Assembly (NCBI RefSeq): GCF_011752565.1
Contig: NZ_VWXK01000008.1
Span: forward strand, 124,001 to 188,000
Length of the DNA: 64,000 bases
Direction of reading: 5' to 3'
From: Pantoea sp. Ap-967
GTDB lineage: Bacteria > Pseudomonadota > Gammaproteobacteria > Pseudomonadales > Pseudomonadaceae
The notes beneath the pieces are model-generated. The model ran no database searches, was not told the DNA's origin, and was given only the letters and a program-made list of their open reading frames with translations. Below, in pieces: positions 1-7,271 of the stretch (the stretch's first letter is position 1; each line of letters begins with the position of its first letter). The position numbers were made by a program, and so were the translations under genes.

Positions 1-689
1 ATGCCTTTCTGGCCGTCGTTGGAGCCGTGCACGAAGCTCACGCCCATGGCCGAGATCACCAGCACCAGGCGGTTCCAGAACGGTGGGTGCTTCTTGTCGT
101 CGAGCTTGCGGCGCTGATCCGGAGTTTTGTGCATCTTCGACAGTGGGCGCCACCATTTCAGGCCAACCAGTACCAGTGCGGCCACGACGAAGCCGGCAAT
201 CGGCGACACCACCAGCGACATGGCGATGTCGATTGCCTTCTGCCAGTTCACGCCATCACCCAGCGGGATGCCATTGATCAGCGCATTGGCCAGGCCCACG
301 CCGAGGATCGAGCCGATCAGGGTGTGCGAGCTGGAGGCCGGGATGCCGAAGTACCAGGTGCCCAGGTTCCAGGTGATGGCCGCAGCCAGCAGCGAGAAGA
401 CCATGGCCAGGCCATGCCCGGTGTTCACGTTGATCAACAGTTCCACCGGCAGCAAGTGCACGATGGCGTAGGCCACCCCGACTCCACCGAACAGAACGCC
501 GAGGAAGTTGAACACCCCGGAGAAGAACACGGCCAGGTGTGGCGGCATGGCTTTGGTATAGATGACGGTGGCTACCGCGTTGGCGGTGTCATGAAAGCCA
601 TTGATGAACTCGAATGCGAGCACGAAGGTCAGGGCGAGCAGCAGGCTCACCAATACCCAGGCATCCAGTCCGCTGAATAAATCGATCAT
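1..689 (-). CDS. pitA: PiT-family low-affinity phosphate transporter (N-terminal part)
   Basis: Inner-membrane low-affinity inorganic phosphate transporter of the PiT family, which in E. coli co-transports metal-phosphate with protons. From the ATG at 689 the frame stays open to the window edge, about 229 residues, so the C-terminus lies outside. It starts [13 protein letters not shown], followed by the PiT signature [14 protein letters not shown] at about residues 30-43, then hydrophobic helices and an internal [12 protein letters not shown]. The visible part ends [12 protein letters not shown], the expected second PiT signature. No DUF47 partner gene is visible upstream. Family assignment is firm; the exact symbol is by analogy. 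Confidence 0.9.
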   Translation of the reverse strand, partial: MIDLFSGLDAWVLVSLLLALTFVLAFEFINGFHDTANAVATVIYTKAMPPHLAVFFSGVFNFLGVLFGGVGVAYAIVHLLPVELLINVNTGHGLAMVFSLLAAAITWNLGTWYFGIPASSSHTLIGSILGVGLANALINGIPLGDGVNWQKAIDIAMSLVVSPIAGFVVAALVLVGLKWWRPLSKMHKTPDQRRKLDDKKHPPFWNRLVLVISAMGVSFVHGSNDGQKG

Positions 690-1001
690 GAAGGTTGTCT
701 GGCGGTCATAGGGGGGCGGGATTATGCCAGAAAACCTTGGCAATCGATGCACCCACTGCAGACCGATGGCAGCTTCGTCAGCGCATGCGCAGGCTTGGCA
801 CGGAGAGAGCAGGGGAGGAAAAGTTCCCTGAAAAAACAAAAAAATGCTGAAACGTCTTTAAAAATCAGGAAAAACGCCATTCTGGCGACGCTTCAAACGG
901 GCGTATGAAATTTGTGTAATTCCATTTCATCCTCGGCCAATCGGTAATGATCGGCCGCGCCGTGGGCCTGAACCCGCGGCGCAATGGCAAGGCATGGCGG
1001 C
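690..1001. other. Intergenic region upstream of pitA
   Basis: About 310 bases without a convincing gene. It must carry the pitA promoter on the minus strand; no clear -35/-10 pair or PHO box could be singled out by eye. A GC-rich partial dyad (near 950-985) follows the end of the small gene at 1002 and may act in its termination, but it has no T-run. Confidence 0.4.
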
Positions 1002-1202
1002 TCAGGAGTCTTCGCTGCGCAGTTCCTTTTCCATTTTTTCCAGTTCCTGGCTGAATGCCTGGTCCTGGACAGTGGCACGTTTTCGCCAAGGCTTGCGCTC
1101 CGGGTCCGGTTGCGCGGCGTAAGTGGTGACTTCACCACCGTATACGTCCTTGTAACGTTCAGCCTGGCGCTCGAGTTCTGCGCGCAGTTCATCTTTCGTC
1201 AC
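1002..1202 (-). CDS. Small conserved hydrophilic protein, 66 aa, function unknown
   Basis: Predicted 66-residue soluble, highly charged protein. I chose the GTG at 1202 (MTKDELRAELERQAERY...) because an AGGT Shine-Dalgarno lies about 8 nt upstream; an in-frame ATG at 1262 would add 20 residues of low-quality sequence. The C-terminal part (QDQAFSQELEKMEKELRSEDS) looks like an amphipathic helix or short coiled coil. No signal peptide, no membrane segment and no recognised domain. It is alone, about 470 bases from the divergent pcaR. It resembles small conserved hypothetical proteins of pseudomonads. Confidence 0.7.
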   Translation of the reverse strand: MTKDELRAELERQAERYKDVYGGEVTTYAAQPDPERKPWRKRATVQDQAFSQELEKMEKELRSEDS

Positions 1203-1483
1203 AGTGATACCTGAATGATTAAGAGTGGTCGTGTTGCGTGCCTGTGCAAGTTGCCCATGCACGGGCGTGCGGGATGACCGAATGATGATCGGGCCGCGGG
1301 TTTACCCCGGCATGTCGATCCGTTCAGTCAACTTGAAGTATAGCAACGGCTAAAAAGTCGCTCAGCGTTATTTACCCAACCTGACACTCACTGTCAAAGT
1401 TTTGTGAGCGGTTGAACGTTACCAAGTTTGAACCGCGTCGCGGTGGCGAAGTTCATTGCCGGTGAATAGGCACGCGCAGGGGA

Positions 1484-1515
1484 AATAAAAACGGCCTCGC
1501 ACAAGGCGAGGCCGT
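1484..1515 (-). terminator. Intrinsic terminator of the candidate sRNA
   Basis: Perfect 10-bp GC-rich stem around a short ACAAG-type loop; read on the minus strand it ends in GCCGTTTTTATTT. On the plus strand the stem has no downstream T-run, so it acts on minus-strand transcripts. Confidence 0.75.
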
Positions 1516-1576
1516 TGCCTGGGGACTTCTACGGTGGGTACCTGACCAGTCTCTCCAAAGAAGCCACATGTGGCAG
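1484..1576 (-). ncRNA. Candidate small RNA divergent from pcaR
   Basis: On the minus strand a promoter-like pair (TTGACC at 1604-1609, TATACC at 1583-1588, spacer 15) is followed about 70-90 bases later by a strong intrinsic terminator. The terminator stem ACGGCCTCGC/GCGAGGCCGT at about 1490-1514 is followed on the minus strand by a T-run. No gene lies on that strand until 1202, so the predicted product is a free RNA of about 90 nt with an internal 12-bp palindrome (GCCACATGTGGC). It contains GGTCAGGT, but the rest does not match 4.5S RNA. The remainder of the 1203-1670 gap shows no gene. Identity unknown; a leader for the 66-aa gene is the alternative. Confidence 0.45.
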
Positions 1577-1609
1577 GAGAAAGGTATAAGCAAATTTGTC
1601 AGCGGTCAA

Positions 1610-1624
1610 TTGCGATTATCGGCC
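1610..1624 (-). promoter_or_regulatory. PcaR-like site, distal, inverted
   Basis: TTGCGATTATCGGCC, close to the reverse complement of the 15-bp PcaR motif GTTCGATAATCGCAC. It abuts the -35 of the candidate divergent sRNA and faces the second site at 1629-1643, making an inverted pair upstream of pcaR. Autoregulation of pcaR is inferred. Confidence 0.6.
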
Positions 1625-1628
1625 GTTC

Positions 1629-1643
1629 GTTCGATAATCGCAC
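1629..1643 (+). promoter_or_regulatory. PcaR site upstream of pcaR
   Basis: Exact GTTCGATAATCGCAC, the 15-bp motif described for PcaR in P. putida. It lies 27 bases before the pcaR start codon, suiting autorepression by steric block of the promoter. Confidence 0.8.
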
Positions 1644-1670
1644 GAGCCAGCGATTTTTTTGAGGTGTGCG

Positions 1671-2546
1671 ATGAGTGACGAAACCCCGGCCAACGAATCC
1701 GCCAGCCCTGAGGCGATCCGCGCAACGGCGCCGGCCATGGCGCCGCCGATCGTGGCCTCCCCGGCCAAGCGGATTCAGGCCTTTACCGGCGACCCGGATT
1801 TCATGACCTCACTGGCCCGCGGCCTTGCCGTGATCCAGGCATTCCAGGAGCGCAAGCGCCAGCTGACCATCGCCCAGATCAGCCACCGCACCGAAATTCC
1901 GCGGGCGGCCGTGCGCCGTTGCCTGCATACCCTGATCAAGCTGGGCTATGCCACCACCGACGGGCGCACCTACTCGCTGCTGCCCAAGGTGCTGACCCTG
2001 GGCCATGCCTACCTGTCCTCGACGCCCCTGGCGGTGTCGGCGCAGCCGTACCTGGACCGCATCAGCGACCAGCTGCACGAAGCGGCCAACATGGCCACGC
2101 TCGAAGGTGACGACATCCTCTATATCGCCCGCTCGGCCACGGTCGAGCGCCTGATCTCGGTGGACCTGTCGGTGGGGGGGCGGTTGCCGGCCTATTGCAC
2201 GTCCATGGGCCGTATCCTGCTGGCAGCGATGGACGACACCAGCCTGCGCGAGTACCTGGAGCGGGCTGACCTGAAGGCGCGTACCAGCCGCACCCTGCAC
2301 GACCCCGAGTCGCTGTTCGCCTGCATTCAGCAGGTGCGGGCACAGGGCTGGTGCGTGGTCGACCAGGAACTGGAGCAGGGGCTGCGTTCGATTGCCGTGC
2401 CTATTTATGATGCGTCCGGGCAGGTGCTGGCGGCGTTGAACGTCAGCACCCACGTCGGGCGGGTGACGCGCAGTGAGCTGGAGCAGCGTTTCTTGCCGAT
2501 TTTGCTGGCGGCCAGCCGCGACCTTTGCCATCAGTTGTTTGGGTAA
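1671..2546 (+). CDS. pcaR: PcaR, IclR-family regulator of the beta-ketoadipate pathway
   Basis: IclR-type transcription factor of 291 residues that responds to beta-ketoadipate and controls pca genes. The start is the ATG at 1671, six bases after a GAGGTG Shine-Dalgarno; an upstream in-frame TTG would lack one. The N-terminal 40 or so residues are Ala/Pro-rich, then comes a winged HTH (SLARGLAVIQAF...LTIAQISHRTEIPRAAVRRCL) and the C-terminal IclR effector domain with GRLPAYCTSMGRILLAA and a late RSIAVPIYDASGQVLAALNVS. It heads the pca cluster, and a perfect PcaR motif lies just upstream. Identification rests on family, context and operator. Confidence 0.95.
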   Translation: MSDETPANESASPEAIRATAPAMAPPIVASPAKRIQAFTGDPDFMTSLARGLAVIQAFQERKRQLTIAQISHRTEIPRAAVRRCLHTLIKLGYATTDGRTYSLLPKVLTLGHAYLSSTPLAVSAQPYLDRISDQLHEAANMATLEGDDILYIARSATVERLISVDLSVGGRLPAYCTSMGRILLAAMDDTSLREYLERADLKARTSRTLHDPESLFACIQQVRAQGWCVVDQELEQGLRSIAVPIYDASGQVLAALNVSTHVGRVTRSELEQRFLPILLAASRDLCHQLFG

Positions 2547-2568
2547 CGTAAAGCTGACGCGACCCCGG

Positions 2569-2682
2569 TAGGAGCGAGCGCAGCTCGCGATGGGGCGCGC
2601 AGCGGCCCCAAGGTTTTCAGTTGCGCGGCACAGGAGGCCGGGGCTGCTGCGCAGCCCATCGCGAGCTGCGCTCGCTCCTACC
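2569..2682. repeat. REPIN (inverted REP pair, GAGCGCAGCTCGCGA type)
   Basis: Two REP palindromes in opposite orientation: TAGGAGCGAGCGCAGCTCGC at the left and its reverse complement at the right, with a GCAGCGGCCCC/GGGCTGCTGC inner part. It sits just after pcaR and probably marks the transcript end. Confidence 0.9.
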
Positions 2683-2735
2683 AGGACAGGTGTGCCGTTC
2701 AGGGGGGGGAAGGCGATTTTTTTGAGCGCATTGTT

Positions 2736-2750
2736 GTGCGATAAACGCAC
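2736..2750 (+). promoter_or_regulatory. PcaR-like site upstream of pcaK
   Basis: GTGCGATAAACGCAC matches the 15-bp PcaR motif with two mismatches and is a better dyad than the consensus itself. It is about 120 bases before the small leader ORF at 2854. PcaR control of pcaK is inferred. Confidence 0.65.
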
Positions 2751-2825
2751 AGTGTCGCTCCGGGTGAATTGCGTCACCCCGGCCTGCTGATTAATGTCTC
2801 TCGCAACGGTCGGCTCTGCCGACCG

Positions 2826-2833
2826 AACAAGAA
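2826..2833 (+). promoter_or_regulatory. Candidate Crc/Hfq motif before the leader ORF
   Basis: AACAAGAA fits AAnAAnAA, the A-rich motif used by Hfq/Crc for catabolite repression in pseudomonads. It lies about 20 bases before the ATG at 2854, next to its Shine-Dalgarno. Confidence 0.4.
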
Positions 2834-2853
2834 AAACATAAGAGGCGCACCCC

Positions 2854-2916
2854 ATGACCACTGTCACCCAACTGCCGCGGCCGCACCCGTTCGCAGTACC
2901 GCTGTACTCAGGCTGA
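2854..2916 (+). CDS. Candidate 20-aa leader peptide upstream of pcaK
   Basis: A short ORF (MTTVTQLPRPHPF...LYSG, 20 residues, TGA at 2914) with an AGAGG Shine-Dalgarno nine bases before its ATG. It is Pro-rich (4 Pro) and sits between the PcaR-like site and pcaK, ending 86 bases before the pcaK start. Its position suggests a translated leader that tunes pcaK, perhaps by coupling or ribosome stalling at Pro codons; no clear terminator or anti-terminator hairpin was found after it. It is too short to exclude chance. Confidence 0.4.
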   Translation: MTTVTQLPRPHPFAVPLYSG

Positions 2917-2995
2917 ATCAGGCCGCACCCGAATGATCCCAACCCTGTACCCGTTTCCCGTGTGCAGTGGCCCGGCCGTGCCTCCTTTTTCGGAT

Positions 2996-3003
2996 AACAA
3001 CAA
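2996..3003 (+). promoter_or_regulatory. Candidate Crc/Hfq motif overlapping the pcaK start
   Basis: AACAACAA fits AAnAAnAA and ends in the first base of the pcaK ATG, the classic position for Hfq/Crc translational repression. The only other ribosome-binding element is a weak GGAT. Confidence 0.6.
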
Positions 3004-4346
3004 TGAACAAGCCCCAATCTGTCGGCAGCAACCTCGACGTCCAGTCCTTCATCAATGACCAACCCCTGTCACGTTACCAGTGGCGGGTGGTGATTCTCTG
3101 CTTCCTGATCGTTTTCCTCGATGGCCTCGACACCGCGGCCATGGGCTTCATCGCCCCGGCCCTGTCCCAGGAGTGGGGCATCGACCGCGCCAGCCTCGGC
3201 CCGGTGATGAGCGCCGCGCTGATCGGCATGGTGTTCGGTGCCCTCGGTTCCGGCCCGCTGGCCGACCGTTTCGGCCGCAAGGGCGTGCTGGTGGGCGCGG
3301 TACTGGTGTTCGGTGGTTTCAGCCTGGCGTCGGCCTATGCCAGCAACGTCGACCAACTGCTGGTGCTGCGCTTCCTGACCGGCCTGGGCCTGGGCGCCGG
3401 CATGCCCAACGCGACCACGCTGCTGTCCGAATACACCCCGGAACGCCTCAAGTCGTTGCTGGTGACCAGCATGTTCTGCGGCTTCAACCTGGGCATGGCC
3501 GGGGGGGGCTTCATTTCCGCGAAGATGATCCCGGCCTACGGCTGGCACAGCCTGCTGGTGATCGGTGGCGTGCTGCCACTGCTGCTGGCCGTGGTGCTGA
3601 TGCTGTGGCTGCCGGAATCGGCGCGTTTCCTGGTGGTGCGTAACCGCGGCAGCGACAAGGTGCGCAAGACCTTGGCACCGATCGCCCCGGCGGTGGTGGC
3701 CCAGGCGGCGAGCTTCAGTGTGCCGGAACAAAAGGCGGTGGCTGCGCGCAACGTGTTCGCGGTGATCTTCTCCGGCACCTATGGCCTGGGCACGGTGCTG
3801 TTGTGGCTGACCTACTTCATGGGCCTGGTGATCGTCTACCTGCTGACCAGCTGGCTGCCGACACTGATGCGCGACAGTGGCGCGAGCATGGAGCAGGCCG
3901 CCTTCATCGGCGCGCTGTTCCAGTTCGGCGGCGTGCTCAGCGCGGTGGCGGTGGGCTGGGCGATGGACCGCTTCAACCCGCACAAGGTCATTGGCCTGTT
4001 CTACCTGCTGGCCGGTGTGTTCGCCTACGCCGTGGGCCAGAGCCTGGGCAACATCACGGTTCTGGCCACGCTGGTGCTGGTGGCTGGCATGTGCGTGAAC
4101 GGCGCACAGTCGGCCATGCCGTCGCTGGCCGCACGCTTCTACCCGACCCAAGGCCGCGCAACCGGCGTATCGTGGATGTTGGGTATCGGCCGCTTCGGCG
4201 CGATTCTTGGGGCGTGGAGCGGTGCCACGTTGCTGGGCCTGGGCTGGAACTTCGAGCAGGTGCTGACCGCACTGCTGGTGCCAGCGGCGCTGGCGACCGT
4301 GGGCGTAATCGTCAAGGGGTTGGTGAGCCACGCCGACGCCACCTGA
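3003..4346 (+). CDS. pcaK: PcaK, 4-hydroxybenzoate/protocatechuate MFS transporter
   Basis: Inner-membrane proton symporter of the aromatic acid:H+ symporter (AAHS) family, 448 residues and 12 predicted helices, importing 4-hydroxybenzoate or protocatechuate. I chose the ATG at 3003 (MNKPQSVGSNLDVQSFIND); an upstream in-frame start gives an implausible tail. Helix 1 carries the DGLDTAAMGFIAPAL motif typical of the family, followed by loop 2-3 GPLADRFGRKGVL, and a second MFS copy of this motif AVGWAMDRFNPHKVIG after helix 7. It lies downstream of pcaR with its own PcaR-like site and a Crc-like motif on the start codon. Confidence 0.95.
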   Translation: MNKPQSVGSNLDVQSFINDQPLSRYQWRVVILCFLIVFLDGLDTAAMGFIAPALSQEWGIDRASLGPVMSAALIGMVFGALGSGPLADRFGRKGVLVGAVLVFGGFSLASAYASNVDQLLVLRFLTGLGLGAGMPNATTLLSEYTPERLKSLLVTSMFCGFNLGMAGGGFISAKMIPAYGWHSLLVIGGVLPLLLAVVLMLWLPESARFLVVRNRGSDKVRKTLAPIAPAVVAQAASFSVPEQKAVAARNVFAVIFSGTYGLGTVLLWLTYFMGLVIVYLLTSWLPTLMRDSGASMEQAAFIGALFQFGGVLSAVAVGWAMDRFNPHKVIGLFYLLAGVFAYAVGQSLGNITVLATLVLVAGMCVNGAQSAMPSLAARFYPTQGRATGVSWMLGIGRFGAILGAWSGATLLGLGWNFEQVLTALLVPAALATVGVIVKGLVSHADAT

Positions 4347-4348
4347 GG

Positions 4349-4455
4349 CGGCAGGGCCGTTGCGGCCCATTCGCGGCACAAGGCCGCTCCTACAGGTAGA
4401 CGCGATCGCCTGTAGGAGCGGCCTTGCGCCGCGAATGGGCTGCGCAGCAGCCCCC
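4349..4455. repeat. REPIN (GCGGCCTTGCGCCGCGAATGG type)
   Basis: Inverted REP pair between pcaK and pcaF: GGCCCATTCGCGGCACAAGG at the left and GCGGCCTTGCGCCGCGAATG at the right, with GTAGGAGC edges facing inward. This REP subtype differs from the others in the window. It probably separates the pcaK and pcaF transcripts. Confidence 0.9.
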
Positions 4456-4484
4456 ATCGCAAGGAAACGACCAACCCATATTTA

Positions 4485-4499
4485 GTTCGATAACCGCAC
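4485..4499 (+). promoter_or_regulatory. PcaR site upstream of pcaF (distal)
   Basis: GTTCGATAACCGCAC matches the 15-bp PcaR motif with one mismatch. With the inverted site at 4504-4518 it forms a pair like that described for PcaR at the pcaIJ promoter, where both promoter hexamers are covered. Confidence 0.75.
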
Positions 4500-4503
4500 A
4501 AAT

Positions 4504-4518
4504 AGTCGATTATCGAAT
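4504..4518 (-). promoter_or_regulatory. PcaR site upstream of pcaF (proximal, inverted)
   Basis: AGTCGATTATCGAAT resembles the reverse complement of the PcaR motif (core CGATTATCGAA). It is 63 bases before the pcaF ATG. Confidence 0.65.
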
Positions 4519-4581
4519 TGTCAGTCCCCCCTGCGCCTCCTTAATCTGAGCCCAACGAAGCACCCTGGCAGGAGAAGCCCG

Positions 4582-5784
4582 ATGCGTGAAGTATTTATCT
4601 GTGACGCCATCCGCACCCCGATCGGCCGCTTTGGCGGCGCCCTGGCCGGCGTGCGTGCCGATGACCTGGCGGCGGTGCCGCTCAAGGCGCTGATCGAGCG
4701 CAACCCATCGGTACAGTGGGACCAGCTCGACGAAGTGTTCTTCGGTTGCGCCAACCAGGCCGGTGAAGACAACCGCAACGTCGCCCGCATGGCGCTGCTG
4801 CTGGCCGGCCTGCCGCAAAGCATTCCAGGCGTCACCCTGAACCGCCTGTGCGCCTCGGGCATGGACGCCATCGGCACGGCCTTCCGCGCCATCGCCAGCG
4901 GCGAGATGGAATTGGCCATCGCCGGCGGCGTCGAGTCGATGTCGCGTGCCCCGTTCGTGATGGGCAAGGCCGAAAGCGGTTATTCGCGCAACATGAAACT
5001 CGAAGACACCACCATCGGCTGGCGTTTCATCAACCCACTGATGAAGAGCCAGTACGGCGTCGATTCCATGCCGGAAACCGCCGACAACGTGGCCGACGAC
5101 TACCAGGTTTCCCGCGCCGACCAGGACGCCTTTGCCGTGCGCAGCCAGCAGAAGGCTGCTGCCGCCCAGGCTGCTGGTTTCTTCGCCGAGGAAATCGTGC
5201 CGGTGCGCATTGCCCACAAGAAGGGCGAAACCGTGGTCGAGCGTGACGAGCACCTGCGCCCGGACACCACCCTGGAGGCCCTGGCCAAGCTCAAGCCAGT
5301 CAATGGCCCGGACAAGACCGTCACCGCCGGCAACGCCTCGGGTGTCAACGACGGTGCCGCAGCGCTGATTCTGGCGTCGGCGGAGGCGGTGAAAAAGCAC
5401 GGCCTGACCCCACGTGCCCGCGTGCTGGGCATGGCCAGCGCTGGCGTTGCCCCGCGTGTGATGGGCATTGGCCCGGTGCCGGCCGTGCGCAAGCTGACCG
5501 AGCGCCTGGGCGTGGCGGTGAGTGACTTTGACGTGATCGAGCTCAACGAAGCCTTCGCCAGCCAAGGCCTGGCGGTGCTGCGTGAGCTGGGTGTGGCCGA
5601 CGATGCGCCGCAGGTGAACCCCAACGGCGGTGCAATCGCCCTGGGCCACCCGCTGGGTATGAGCGGTGCGCGCCTGGTGCTGACGGCGCTGCACCAGTTG
5701 GAGAAGAGTGGTGGACGTAAAGGCCTGGCGACCATGTGTGTGGGCGTCGGCCAAGGGTTGGCGTTGGCCATCGAGCGGGTTTGA
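4582..5784 (+). CDS. pcaF: PcaF, beta-ketoadipyl-CoA thiolase
   Basis: Thiolase of 400 residues that splits beta-ketoadipyl-CoA with CoA into succinyl-CoA and acetyl-CoA, the last step of the pathway. The catalytic residues are visible: Cys90 in [12 protein letters not shown], His356 in [12 protein letters not shown] and Cys386 in MCVGVGQG. Length and the opening [19 protein letters not shown] are typical of PcaF/PaaJ. GGAG precedes the start at good spacing. It has its own paired PcaR sites upstream, so it is probably transcribed apart from pcaK. The CoA transferase subunits pcaIJ are not in the window. Confidence 0.95.
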   Translation: MREVFICDAIRTPIGRFGGALAGVRADDLAAVPLKALIERNPSVQWDQLDEVFFGCANQAGEDNRNVARMALLLAGLPQSIPGVTLNRLCASGMDAIGTAFRAIASGEMELAIAGGVESMSRAPFVMGKAESGYSRNMKLEDTTIGWRFINPLMKSQYGVDSMPETADNVADDYQVSRADQDAFAVRSQQKAAAAQAAGFFAEEIVPVRIAHKKGETVVERDEHLRPDTTLEALAKLKPVNGPDKTVTAGNASGVNDGAAALILASAEAVKKHGLTPRARVLGMASAGVAPRVMGIGPVPAVRKLTERLGVAVSDFDVIELNEAFASQGLAVLRELGVADDAPQVNPNGGAIALGHPLGMSGARLVLTALHQLEKSGGRKGLATMCVGVGQGLALAIERV

Positions 5785-5790
5785 CCTGTG

Positions 5791-5875
5791 CTGGCCTCTT
5801 CGCGGGGCAAGCCCGCTCCTACAAGGAACCACGCTGCCTTTTGTAGGGGCGGGCTTGCCCCGCGAAGAGGCCGGC
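5791..5875. repeat. REPIN (GCGGGCTTGCCCCGCGAAG type)
   Basis: Inverted pair CTTCGCGGGGCAAGCCCGCT / GGGCGGGCTTGCCCCGCGAA after pcaF. A near-perfect long stem; probable transcript end. Confidence 0.9.
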
Positions 5876-5925
5876 ACTTCATACACAAGGCCAATGGCCA
5901 CCCCGCAAGCGGAACGAGTGTGTTA

Positions 5926-5949
5926 CTAGGTATGTCTAGACTTACCTAG
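5926..5949. promoter_or_regulatory. 24-bp palindrome upstream of pcaT
   Basis: CTAGGTATGTC-TAGACTTACCTAG is a 24-bp dyad centred on TCTAGA with one mismatched pair, 24 bases before the pcaT ATG. It does not resemble the PcaR motif. It may be an operator for another regulator or a start-proximal RNA hairpin. Confidence 0.5.
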
Positions 5950-5972
5950 GACCCTCCCGGAGTAAAAACGTC

Positions 5973-7262
5973 ATGACCTCAACCTTTTACACCGGCGAAG
6001 AACGCAGCAAGCGCATCTTTGCCATCGTCGGTGCTTCGTCCGGCAACTTGGTGGAATGGTTCGACTTCTACGTCTACGCCTTCTGCGCGATCTATTTCGC
6101 ACCCGCCTTCTTCCCCTCCGACGACCCCACCGTGCAGCTGTTGAACACCGCTGGTGTGTTCGCTGCCGGCTTCCTGATGCGCCCGATCGGCGGCTGGCTG
6201 TTCGGCCGCCTGGCCGACCGCCATGGCCGCAAGAATTCGCTGATGATCTCGGTGTTGATGATGTGCTTCGGCTCCCTGATGATCGCCTGCCTGCCCACTT
6301 ATTCGAGCATTGGCACCCTGGCCCCGGCGCTGCTGTTGCTGGCGCGGTTGATCCAGGGCCTGTCGGTGGGGGGCGAATACGGCACCACCGCCACCTACAT
6401 GAGTGAAGTGGCCCTGCGCGGCCAGCGCGGGTTCTTCGCCTCGTTCCAGTACGTGACCCTGATCGGCGGCCAGTTGCTGGCGGTGCTGGTGGTGGTGATC
6501 CTGCAACAACTGCTGAGTGAAGAGGAACTGCGTGCCTGGGGCTGGCGCATCCCGTTCGTGGTCGGCGCCATCGCCGCGCTGATTTCGCTGATGCTGCGCC
6601 GCTCGCTGCACGAAACCAGCAGCGCAGAAACCCGCCAGGACAAAGACGCCGGCACCATCAAGGGCCTGTTCCGCAACCACACCGCCGCGTTCATCACGGT
6701 GGTTGGCTACACGGCCGGTGGCTCGCTGATCTTCTACACCTTCACCACCTACATGCAGAAGTACCTGGTGAACACCGCCGGCATGAATGCCAAGAGCGCC
6801 AGCTTCGTGATGACCGGTGCGTTGTTCCTGTACATGTTGATGCAGCCGCTTTTCGGCATGCTCTCCGACCGTATCGGCCGGCGTAACTCGATGCTGTTGT
6901 TCGGCGCGCTGGGCACACTGTTCACCGTGCCGCTGCTGATGGCCCTGAAGACCGTGAGCAGCCCGTTCATGGCCTTCGTGCTGATTTCCCTGGCCCTGTG
7001 CATCGTCAGTTTCTACACCTCGATCAGTGGCCTGGTGAAGGCCGAGATGTTCCCGCCCCAGGTGCGTGCGCTGGGCGTGGGCCTGGCCTACGCGGTGGCT
7101 AACGCGGCTTTCGGTGGTTCGGCAGAATATGTCGCCCTGGGCCTTAAGACCATGGGCATGGAAAACACCTTCTACTGGTACGTGACGGCCATGATGGCGA
7201 TTGCCTTCCTGTTCAGCCTGCGCCTGCCCAAGCAGGCCGAGTACCTGCACCATGACCATTAA
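5973..7262 (+). CDS. pcaT: PcaT, MFS dicarboxylate (beta-ketoadipate) transporter
   Basis: Inner-membrane MFS permease of the metabolite:H+ symporter family, 429 residues, about 12 helices. P. putida PcaT carries beta-ketoadipate. Family motifs are [19 protein letters not shown] in helix 1, [42 protein letters not shown] and [16 protein letters not shown]. Start at 5973, seven bases after CCGGAG. It is strongly similar in layout to the permease at 32696-34015. It leads the pcaT-B-D-C block, with only 9 bases to pcaB. Confidence 0.93.
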   Translation: MTSTFYTGEERSKRIFAIVGASSGNLVEWFDFYVYAFCAIYFAPAFFPSDDPTVQLLNTAGVFAAGFLMRPIGGWLFGRLADRHGRKNSLMISVLMMCFGSLMIACLPTYSSIGTLAPALLLLARLIQGLSVGGEYGTTATYMSEVALRGQRGFFASFQYVTLIGGQLLAVLVVVILQQLLSEEELRAWGWRIPFVVGAIAALISLMLRRSLHETSSAETRQDKDAGTIKGLFRNHTAAFITVVGYTAGGSLIFYTFTTYMQKYLVNTAGMNAKSASFVMTGALFLYMLMQPLFGMLSDRIGRRNSMLLFGALGTLFTVPLLMALKTVSSPFMAFVLISLALCIVSFYTSISGLVKAEMFPPQVRALGVGLAYAVANAAFGGSAEYVALGLKTMGMENTFYWYVTAMMAIAFLFSLRLPKQAEYLHHDH

Positions 7263-7271
7263 GGACGTTGC

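Noticed and set aside
1484..1576. 4.5S (SRP) RNA because of GGTCAGGT
   Set aside because: The essential GGAAGGAAGCAGCC loop is missing and the fold does not fit.
5926..5949. Additional PcaR site before pcaT
   Set aside because: The dyad CTAGGTA...TACCTAG does not match the GTTCGATAATCGCAC motif.
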